Assembly (NCBI GenBank): GCA_009746045.1
Contig: RPFO01001693.1
Location: 1 to 59,326, forward strand
DNA length: 59,326 nt
From: Mesostigma viride
Taxonomy: Eukaryota > Streptophyta > Mesostigmatophyceae > Mesostigmatales > Mesostigmataceae
Direction of reading: 5' to 3'
Numbering within the stretch: the stretch's first letter is position 1; each line of letters opens with the position of its first letter. The notes below the pieces were generated by a model. That model was not told the origin of the DNA and did no database searches. It saw only the letters and a list, made by a program, of their open reading frames with translations. The position numbers and the translations under genes are program-made. Positions 50,618-59,326 of the stretch are shown here, piece by piece.

Positions 50618-53600
50618 CGTGCTTGTACGCACAACCACCCGCGTTCCCCTCCGCCGGCGCCCCCGCCGCCGGGCTCTCCGCCGCCACCGGTGTTGCCCCC
50701 TCCCGCCGCCGGCCCTTCCGCGCCGTCGGAAGCTGCAGCGGCAGCACAGCAAATGCCCCCTCCCCCCGCACCATCGTCGGGGCAAGAGGCGCGCGGCGCT
50801 CATGCAGCAAAGGCGGCGAAGGAGCGGAGGAAATCGGCGGCTTCTGGGTCATCGGGTTCCGATGCCGCGACGGCAGCAACTGGAAAAGCAACCCACCAGA
50901 CACTGCCAGCTGCCCGGGTAGGTGTTACGCACAAAGATGTGATTTTCTTGCGCCATCCTTGTCCTTGTCCTTGTCCTTGTCCTTGTCCTTGTCCTTGTCC
51001 TCGTCCTTGTCCTCGTCCTTGTCCTTGTCCTTGTCCTTGTCCTTGTCCTTGTCCTTGTCCAGCACGTTGTCCTTGTCCTTGTCCAGCACTTGTCCTTGTC
51101 CTTTTCCTTTTCCTTGTGCCAGCACTTGTCCTTGTCCTTTCCTTTCCTTGTCCTTGTCCTTGTCCTTGTCCTTGTCCTTGTCCTTGTCCTTGTCCTTGTC
51201 CTTGTCCTTGTCCTTGTCCTTGTCCTTGTCCTTGTCCTTGTCCTTGTCCTTGTCCTTGTCCTTGTCCTTGTCCTTGTCCTTGTCCTTGTCCTTGTCCTTG
51301 TCCTTGTCCTTGTCCTTGTCCTTGTCCTTGTCCTTGTCCTTGTCCTTGTCCTTGTCCTTGTCCTTGTCCTTGTCCTTGTCCTTGTCCTTGTCCTTGTCCT
51401 TGTCCTTGTCCAGCCTTGTCCAGCACCTTGTCCTTGTCCTTGTCCTTGTCCTTGTCCTTGTCCTTGTCCTTGTCCTTGTCCTTGTCCTTGTCCTTGTCCT
51501 TGTCCTTGTCCTTGTCCTTGTCCTTGTCCTTGTCCTTGTCCTTGTCCTTGTCCTTGTCCTTGTCCTTGTCCTTGTCCTTGTCCTTGTCCTTGTCCTTGTC
51601 CTTGTCCTTGTCCTTGTCCTTGTCCTTGTCCTTGTCCTTGTCCTTGTCCTTGTCCTTGTCCTTGTCCTTGTCCTTGTCCTTGTCCTTGTCCTTGTCCTTG
51701 TCCTTGTCCTTGTCCTTGTCCTTGTCCTTGTCCTTGTCCTTGTCCTTGTCCTTGTCCTTGTCCTTGTCCTTGTCCTTGTCCTTGTCCTTGTCCTTGTCCT
51801 TGTCCTTGTCCTTGTCCTTGTCCTTGTCCTTGTCCTTGTCCTTGTCCTTGTCCTTGTCCTTGTCCTTGTCCTTGTCCGTCCTTGTCCTTGTCCTTGTCCT
51901 TGTCCTTGTCCTTGTCCTTGTCCTTGTCCTTGTCCTTGTCCTTGTCCTTGTCCTTGTCCTTGTCCTTGTCCTTGTCCTTGTCCTTGTCCTTGTCCTTGTC
52001 CTTGTCCTTGTCCTTGTCCTTGTCCTTGTCCTTGTCCTTGTCCTTGTCCTTGTCCTTGTCCTTGTCCGCCCTTGTCCTTGTCCTTGTCCTTGTCCAGCCC
52101 TTGTCCTTGTCCTTGTCCTTGTCCTTGTCCTTGTCCTTGTCCTTGTCCTTGTCCTTGTCCTTGTCCTTGTCCTTGTCCTTGTCCTTGTCCTTGTCCTTGT
52201 CCTTGTCCTTGTCCTTGTCCTTGTCCTTGTCCTTGTCCTTGTCCTTGTCCTTGTCCTTGTCCTTGTCCTTGTCCTTGTCCTTGTCCTTGTCCTTGTCCTT
52301 GTCCTTGTCCTTGTCCTTGTCCTTGTCCTTGTCCTTGTCCTTGTCCTTGTCCTTGTCCTTGTCCTTGTCCTTGTCCTTGTCCTTGTCCTTGTCCTTGTCC
52401 TTGTCCTTGTCCTTGTCCTTGTCCTTGTCCTTGTCCTTGTCCTTGTCCTTGTCCTTGTCCTTGTCCTTGTCCTTGTCCTTGTCCTTGTCCTTGTCCTTGT
52501 CCTTGTCCTTGTCCTTGTCCTTGTCCTTGTCCTTGTCCTTGTCCTTGTCCTTGTCCTTGTCCTTGTCCTTGTCCTTGTCCTTGTCCTTGTCCTTGTCCTT
52601 GTCCTTGTCCTTGTCCTTGTCCTTGTCCTTGTCCTTGTCCTTGTCCTTGTCCTTGTCCTTGTCCTTGTCCTTGTCCTTGTCCTTGTCCTTGTCCTTGTCC
52701 TTGTCCTTGTCCTTGTCCTTGTCCTTGTCCAGCACCTTGTCCTTGTCCTTGTCCTTGTCCTTGTCCTTGTCCTTGTCCTTGTCCTTGTCCCCTTGTCCTT
52801 GTCCTTGTCCTTGTCCTTGTCCTTGTCCTTGTCCTTGTCCTTGTCCTTGTCCTTGTCCTTGTCCTTGTCCTTGTCCTTGTCCTTGTCCTTGTCCTTGTCC
52901 TTGTCCTTGTCCTTGTCCTTGTCCTTGTCCTTGTCCTTGTCCTTGTGCCAGCACCTTGTCCTTGTCCTTGTCCTTGTCCTTGTCCTTGTCCTTGTCCTTG
53001 TCCTTGTCCTTGTCCTTGTCCTTGTCCTTGTCCTTGTCCTTGTCCTTGTCCTTGTCCTTGTCCTTGTCCTTGTCCTTGTCCTTGTCCTTGTCCTTGTCCT
53101 TGTCCTTGTCCTTGTCCTTGTCCTTGTCCTTGTCCTTGTCCTTGTCCTTGTCCTTGTCCTTGTCCTTGTCCTTGTCCTTGTCCTTGTCCTTGTCCTTGTC
53201 CTTGTCCTTGTCCTTGTCCTTGTCCTTGTCCTTGTCCTTGTCCTTGTCCTTGTCCTTGTCCTTGTCCTTGTCCTTGTCCTTGTCCTTGTCCTTGTCCTTG
53301 TCCTTGTCCTTGTCCTTGTCCTTGTCCTTGTCCTTGTCCTTGTCCTTGTCCTTGTCCTTGTCCTTGTCCTTGTCCTTGTCCTTGTCCTTGTCCTTGTCCT
53401 TGTCCTTGTCCTTGTCCTTGTCCTTGTCCTTGTCCTTGTCCTTGTCCTTGTCCTTGTCCTTGTCCTTGTCCTTGTCCTTGTCCTTGTCCTTGTCCTTGTC
53501 CTTGTCCTTGTCCTTGTCCTTGTCCTTGTCCTTGTCCTTGTCCTTGTCCTTGTCCTTGTCCTTGTCCTTGTCCTTGTCCTTGTCCTTGTCCTTGTCCTTG

Positions 53601-56600
53601 TCCTTGTCCTTGTCCTTGTCCTTGTCCTTGTCCTTGTCCTTGTCCTTGTCCTTGTCCTTGTCCTTGTCCTTGTCCTTGTCCTTGTCCTTGTCCTTGTCCT
53701 TGTCCTTGTCCTTGTCCTTGTCCTTGTCCTTGTCCTTTGTCCTTGTCCTTGTCCTTGTCCTTGTCCTTGTCCTTGTCCTTGTCCTTGTCCTTGTCCTTGT
53801 CCTTGTCCTTGTCCTTGTCCTTGTCCTTGTCCTTGTCCTTGTCCTTGTCCTTGTCCTTGTCCTTGTCCTTGTCCTTGTCCTTGTCCTTGTCCTTGTCCTT
53901 GTCCTTGTCCTTGTCCTTGTCCTTGTCCTTGTCCTTGTCCTTGTCCTTGTCCTTGTCCTTGTCCTTGTCCTTGTCCTTGTCCTTGTCCTTGTCCGTCCTT
54001 GTCCTTGTCCTTGTCCTTGTCCTTGTCCTTGTCCTTGTCCTTGTCCTTGTCCTTGTCCTTGTCCTTGTCCTTGTCCTTGTCCTTGTCCTTGTCCTTGTCC
54101 TTGTCCTTGTCCTTGTCCTTGTCCTTGTCCTTGTCCTTGTCCTTGTCCTTGTCCTTGTCCTTGTCCTTGTCCTTGTCCTTGTCCTTGTCCTTGTCCTTGT
54201 CCTTGTCCTTGTCCTTGTCCTTGTCCTTGTCCCTTGTCCTTGTCCTTGTCCTTGTCCTTGTCCTTGTCCTTGTCCTTGTCCTTGTCCTTGTCCTTGTCCT
54301 TGTCCTTGTCCTTGTCCTTGTCCTTGTCCTTGTCCTTGTCCTTGTCCTTGTCCTTGTCCTTGTCCTTGTCCTTGTCCTTGTCCTTGTCCTTGTCCTTGTC
54401 CTTGTCCTTGTCCTTGTCCTTGTCCTTGTCCTTGTCCTTGTCCTTGTCCTTGTCCTTGTCCTTGTCCTTGTCCTTGTCCTTGTCCTTGTCCTTGTCCTTG
54501 TCCTTGTCCTTGTCCTTGTCCTTGTCCTTGTCCTTGTCCTTGTCCTTGTCCTTGTCCTTGTCCTTGTCCTTGTCCTTGTCCTTGTCCTTGTCCTTGTCCT
54601 TGTCCTTGTCCTTGTCCTTGTCCTTGTCCTTGTCCTTGTCCTTGTCCTTGTCCTTGTCCTTGTCCTTGTCCTTGTCCTTGTCCTTGTCCTTGTCCTTGTC
54701 CTTGTCCTTGTCCTTGTCCTTGTCCTTGTCCTTGTCCTTGTCCTTGTCCTTGTCCTTGTCCTTGTCCTTGTCCTTGTCCTTGTCCTTGTCCTTGTCCTTG
54801 TCCTTGTCCTTGTCCTTGTCCTTGTCCTTGTCCTTGTCCTTGTCCTTGTCCTTGTCCTTGTCCTTGTCCTTGTCCTTGTCCTTGTCCTTGTCCTTGTCCT
54901 TGTCCTTGTCCTTGTCCTTGTCCTTGTCCTTGTCCTTGTCCTTGTCCTTGTCCTTGTCCTTGTCCTTGTCCTTGTCCTTGTCCTTGTCCTTGTCCTTGTC
55001 CTTGTCCTTGTCCTTGTCCTTGTCCTTGTCCTTGTCCTTGTCCTTGTCCTTGTCCTTGTCCTTGTCCTTGTCCTTGTCCTTGTCCTTGTCCTTGTCCTTG
55101 TCCTTGTCCTTGTCCTTGTCCTTGTCCTTGTCCTTGTCCTTGTCCTTGTCCTTGTCCTTGTCCTTGTCCTTGTCCTTGTCCTTGTCCTTGTCCTTGTCCT
55201 TGTCCTTGTCCTTGTCCTTGTCCTTGTCCTTGTCCTTGTCCTTGTCCTTGTCCTTGTCCTTGTCCTTGTCCTTGTCCTTGTCCTTGTCCTTGTCCTTGTC
55301 CTTGTCCTTGTCCTTGTCCTTGTCCTTGTCCTTGTCCTTGTCCTTGTCCTTGTCCTTGTCCTTGTCCTTGTCCTTGTCCTTGTCCTTGTCCTTGTCCTTG
55401 TCCTTGTCCTTGTCCTTGTCCTTGTCCTTGTCCTTGTCCTTGTCCTTGTCCTTGTCCTTGTCCTTGTCCTTGTCCTTGTCCTTGTCCTTGTCCTTGTCCT
55501 TGTCCTTGTCCTTGTCCTTGTCCTTGTCCTTGTCCTTGTCCTTGTCCTTGTCCTTGTCCTTGTCCTTGTCCTTGTCCTTGTCCTTGTCCTTGTCCTTGTC
55601 CTTGTCCTTGTCCTTGTCCTTGTCCTTGTCCTTGTCCTTGTCCTTGTCCTTGTCCTTGTCCTTTTCTTGCTTGATTTTCTTGCGCCAACGGCCGTTGCAA
55701 TTTGGAAATTAGGGTGTTATTTTTTTTTTGCCCAACGGCCGTCGGAACCTTGAAATTAGGGTGTGATTTTCATGCGCCAACGGCCGTTGGAACCCGTAAA
55801 TTAGGGTGTGATTTTCATGCGCCAACGGCCGTCGGAACCTTAAAATTAGGGTGTGATTTTCATGCGCCAACGGCCGTTGGAACCTGGAAATTAGGGTGTT
55901 ATTTTTCTGTCGCCAACGGCCGTTGGAACCTGGAAATGAAGGTGTCATTTTTCTCGCGCCAACGGCCGTTGGAAACTGGAAATTAGGGTGTGATTTTCAT
56001 GCGCCAACGGCCGTTGGAACCTGGAAAATAGGGTGTGATTTTTCTCGCGCCAACGGCCGTTGGAACCTGGAAAATAGGGTGTCATTTTTCTCGCGCCAAC
56101 GGCCGTTGGAACCTGTAAATTAGGGTGTGATTTTCATGCGCCAACGGCCGTTGGAACCTGTAAATTAGGGTGTGATTTTCATGCGCCAACGGCCGTCGGA
56201 ACCTTAAAATTAGGGTGTGATTTTCATGCGCCAACGGCCGTTGGAACCTGGAAATTAGGGTGTTATTTTTCTGTCGCCAACGGCCGTTGGAACCTGGAAA
56301 TTAGGGTGTGATTTTCATGCGCCAACGGCCGTTGGAACCTGTAAATTAGGGTGTGATTTTCATGCGCCCACGGCCGTTGGAACCTGGAAATTAGGGTGTT
56401 ATTTTTCTGTCGCCAACGGCCGTTGGAACATAGTACTGACCTTCCGGCTATCTGTATGTTTTTTGCATGTGATCAGGGGCGTCCGTCAAGGCAGAGAACG
56501 GACGAAGAGCGGAGGAAGTGGGCTTACAAGATTGAACATAACTGTTCGGAAAGGCATCTCACAACATTTTTTGAGGACTGGCGCCAACGAGCACCGGGCA

Positions 56601-59326
56601 CCGACTTATGGTCGGTTATTGTGAAGACCTTTGAGAGGAAGGGGCTGCTGACGACACGTGCTGGAAATGCGAAGCCCAGCATTTTGGACTCCTGGGAGCC
56701 AGCGCCGTCCTCTCAAGTGCACGACAAGAATCTAACTGACACCATACAGGCGGCGTTTCATCTGCGGCAGAAGATACGCCTAGTTCCAGACGATGTCGAC
56801 ATCGTGGGGGGTCCGCGATTGCGACTCAAGTACGGGCCCCCACGGAGAACTTGTGCCAACTCCCGGAACTCATGCGGCATCGGACGGTGACGGTGCGGAA
56901 TTGTAGGGGGCTCGCGCCGTGGTTCGTGGGGGCCGGCACAAGTCTGACAAAAGCAAAATGTGCCGTGCCGATCTTCCGGTTTGCGTGGCAGGTGCTGGCA
57001 GACCGTGATCCAGGTCTCTACAATTTATGGGTGCAGAGGAGTGAAATGGTTCCTTACCACATTAAAATACTGACGGGGGACGACAGTGACCGTGCCGTGC
57101 AGAGGTTCGGATACTATCGTTCGCCAACGGCCGAGGAAGCCATGTCCATTCTCCGGACGGACTCCCTGAAGGACATGGCGGCCGCTTGCTCAGACGAGTT
57201 GATCACCATGGAGTTGGATCCGTCCGAGTGGTCAAATGAATCTGAGCGTCAGGCAGTAGTTGACCTGACGAAATCCGCGCTGGGGAGCTTGAACATCTCG
57301 GACCATGCCGGCCTTAAGGGTAAATTTCCAGACCAGACGCCTTGCGTGTTTGTGCAGTTTGCCGTGCTGGACGGCAACCACTACACGCAGATGTTGAAGT
57401 CCGTGATTTTCGAGGGCTCTGACGAGCAAGTGAGTACCGCGATAGCTGGCGAGATTGCGGGTACACAAAAGGGCAAGTTCGTGGAGACAACCGACGAGGC
57501 GTTTGATTTGTGGAGGGGGTTGGTGAGGGACGCGGACAAGTTCAAGTACACCAATCTGGACGTGCTCAAGGGCTGGGAGGTGGAGGGGGAAGCACTGATC
57601 CCGCCCATGAAGGACATGCGGACGCAAAAGGTAAATATAACGGATCGGGTGTGGGAACGTTTTAGGCACTATATGTTATTTTTGTTCGCCAACGGCCGTT
57701 GGAAACTGGAAATTAGGGTGTGATTTTTCTTTCGCAAACGGCCGTTGGAACCTGGAAATTAGTGTGTGATTTTTCTTGCGCCAACGGCCGTTGGAACCTG
57801 GAAATTAGGGTGTGATTTTTCTTGCGCCAACGGCCGTTGGAACCTGGAAATTTGGTTGATATTTTTCTTGCGCCAACGGCCGTTGGAACCTGGAAATTCG
57901 GTCGACATTTTTCTTGCGCCAACGGCCGTTGGAGCCTGGAAATTAGGGTGTGATTTTTCTTGCGCCAACGGCCGTTGGAACCTGGTAAGTAGGGTGTGAT
58001 TTTTCTTGCGCCAACGGCCATTGGAACCTGGAAATTAGTGTGTGATTTTTCTTGCGCCAACGGCCGTTGGAACCTGGAAATTAGGGTGTGATTTTTCTTG
58101 CGCCAACGGCCGTTGGAACCTGGAAATTAGGGTGTGATTTTTCTTGCGCCAACGGCCGTTGGAACCTGGAAATTAGGGTGTGATTTTTGTTCGGGAACGG
58201 CCGATCTTCCAAAGTGTAAGGACAAAATGTCAGGTCGTGTGTTGTATGACCGTTTTTTGTCTCAAACACTGTGATTCACATTTCATGCATGCAGGGGAGA
58301 GAGGCGCATCGGAGGGTTGCCCTGATCGGAGGGGGGCTGAATGCAGAAGACGAGGCCGTTTCCAAAAAGTCGAGGGGGACGGCGCTGCTGGAAGTGCACA
58401 ACTATTTCAAGACGCACATGGAGGAATCCTGGGATAAGCCGGAGGTGCCCCTTCAGGACCAGAAAGAAATATGGAATTTGATTCATGGGGTTTCAAGCAG
58501 CACTGAGAAGGCAAGGAAGGACGGGGAGGGGGAGGAGGGTGGTGAGGAGCGGGTTGGAGGGCGATTGAACGAGGGTGGTTTGTCCGAATCGGAGAAAACC
58601 CAAGTCTACGACTTCATCTCGGCTGTGAAGGATGAAACGGTCGCTCCGAACGACGACAGTAGATGTGGAATGCCGATTGAGGACAAGCTGGCCAAGGAGC
58701 TTGCAGAGTTTCTGGACATCGTGGCAGCGGACAAGCTGGACGGGGAGGGAAGGGTGATGAGGAAGGGGGGGGATCAAACAGGAAGGGTGGAGGAGTCTAG
58801 CCCGCTTTCGATTCTGGCCGTCTATCATGGCAACCGTGAAGGCCAAACACGTTCCTCCTCAGTGCTTGTATGACCTGACATACATGGCCAAGATCTTCTG
58901 CGAGGTGATGGTCCAGCTTTTCATGATCTACAACCGCGATTTGGGGAAATACCCCGAACCACGCGACCTCGGCTGGTTGCCGATGCAGCCTTCGGAAGCC
59001 GACAGCGCCCTTCAGAGGGTGGCCGATACGGTCGCTGTAGCTGCCAAGAGACTAAGGGCGGTTATCAGGCCAACGGGGAGGGACGATTCCACCTTCCCAC
59101 TTGCACTGCTGGAGAGGACGGATTTTCGGACGACCCACAAGGAGGAAACGAAATGGTGGGTCCTGATTGCGCCCGAACCCCCAACCGAACAGGCTGTGGT
59201 GCCCCAACCCGTACAGCCTGTGGCGGGGGCTGTGGTGGTGACGGGGCTGTGCCGGAGGAAGGCCAAGCCGAACATGCCGAGGCAGAGGACGTCCAGTCGG
59301 GTCGCCAAAAAAGGTGGGGGAGAAGA
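50618..59326 (+). CDS. Multi-exon gene of unknown function, running off the window
   Basis: Three visible exons, all joined in phase 0: 50618-50917 (after TTCTTCTTTG...CACAG), 56477-57630 (GTAGGT donor, GATCAG acceptor) and 58295-59326 (GTAAAT donor, TGCAG acceptor). Exon 1 is Pro/Ala-rich and disordered (SPPPAPPPPGSPPPP), ending in a basic stretch. Exon 2 starts GRPSRQRTDEERRKWAYKIE and looks globular, with CVFVQFAVLDGNHYTQMLKS and YTNLDVLKGWEVEGEALIPP. Exon 3 is charged, with a Glu/Gly-rich linker. No family is recognised. Frame breaks occur at GGGCCCCC (about 56840) and a G8 run (58765-58772); after the second the frame continues MATVKAKHVPPQCLYDLTYM to the end. Exon 1 extends phase-consistently, which argues that the 5.6-kb intron is real. 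Confidence 0.6.
50957..55664 (+). repeat. (CCTTGT)n hexanucleotide satellite, about 780 copies, inside an intron
   Basis: 4.7 kb of CCTTGT repeats with rare interruptions (CAGCACC and CAGCCC inserts, single-base slips, two early TTTCC variants). It breaks a 46-bp unit: the left flank is TGTGATTTTCTTGCGCCA and the right flank resumes TTGATTTTCTTGCGCCAACG. All six frames are open as dipeptide repeats (Leu-Ser, Val-Leu, Cys-Pro; Asp-Lys, Gly-Gln, Arg-Thr); not genes. Confidence 0.97.
55685..56426 (+). repeat. 46-bp palindrome array, 17 copies, in intron 1
   Basis: The unit includes GCCAACGGCCGTTGGAACCT, then GGAAATTAGGGTGTGATTTT. Three copies carry GTCGG in place of GTTGG. The array ends 50 bp before the exon acceptor at 56476. 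Confidence 0.95.
57689..58162 (+). repeat. 46-bp palindrome array, 11 copies, in intron 2
   Basis: Same unit as in intron 1, with TTTTTCTTGCGCC rather than TTTTCATGCGCC. Copies at 57689 to 58149, with a decayed trace at 58190 (GGGAACGGCCGATC). It occupies most of the 664-bp intron 57631-58294. Confidence 0.95.

Noticed and set aside
50957-55664. Frames of more than 1,500 codons on both strands
   Set aside because: They are dipeptide repeats read from a hexanucleotide satellite in an intron; all six frames are open for the same reason.
50957-55664. Telomeric repeat
   Set aside because: CCTTGT is not a known telomere unit and the tract is internal, flanked by repeat units and exons on both sides.

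Overview
The window looks like nuclear DNA of a eukaryote, most likely a green alga of the prasinophyte type. The evidence is GT-AG introns in phase 0, F-box and MYND proteins, a Penelope-like retroelement with the domain order reported from green algae, a copia-like retroelement, a nuclear copy of plastid rpoB, and a very large load of micro-, mini- and macrosatellites. The species cannot be fixed from the sequence; a repeat-rich member of the Pyramimonadales would fit, but that is a guess.

Layout. 1-2.5 kb: decayed Penelope-like element (minus strand), GIY-YIG nuclease upstream of reverse transcriptase. 2.6-9.3 kb: a 6.7-kb element with 32-bp perfect terminal inverted repeats and TAA target duplications, carrying inverted octamer arrays, a 173-bp tandem repeat, a drifting tetranucleotide array, a 120-bp-arm hairpin and poorly recognisable ORFs. 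11.3-16.2 kb: copia-like retroelement (gag, then integrase/protease, then reverse transcriptase), cut off just after the RT catalytic Asp-Asp by a 40-bp minisatellite that runs to 19.15 kb, followed by CA-rich DNA to 21.06 kb. 21.4-24.6 kb (minus): multi-exon gene with a transposase-like core. 26.6-34.5 kb: nested higher-order satellites and a pyrimidine tetranucleotide tract. 35.1-48.8 kb: an island of short, apparently intronless plus-strand genes (two F-box, two MYND, several Cys/His-module or unrecognised proteins). 49.0-49.5 kb: plastid rpoB fragment. 50.6 kb to the end: a plus-strand multi-exon gene whose first visible intron holds about 4.7 kb of a hexanucleotide repeat.

What ties the right-hand two thirds together is a 14-base perfect palindrome, CCAACGGCCGTTGG (about 70 copies by eye from 21.2 kb onward, none noticed before). 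It is confined to noncoding DNA. It sits about 50-85 bp upstream of the start codons of five genes in the island and is amplified into 46-, 62- and 208-bp arrays in introns and spacers. The start codons of these genes lie directly or almost directly after a 3'-splice-site-like CAG. Together this suggests a shared expression signal or a mobile/amplifying short element used as one.

Most broken reading frames break inside G/C homopolymer runs, and nearly all by the same one-base deficit, so many apparent pseudogenes may be intact in the organism. The exception is the second MYND gene, cut by a clean 1,718-bp transposon insertion at a TTAA site.
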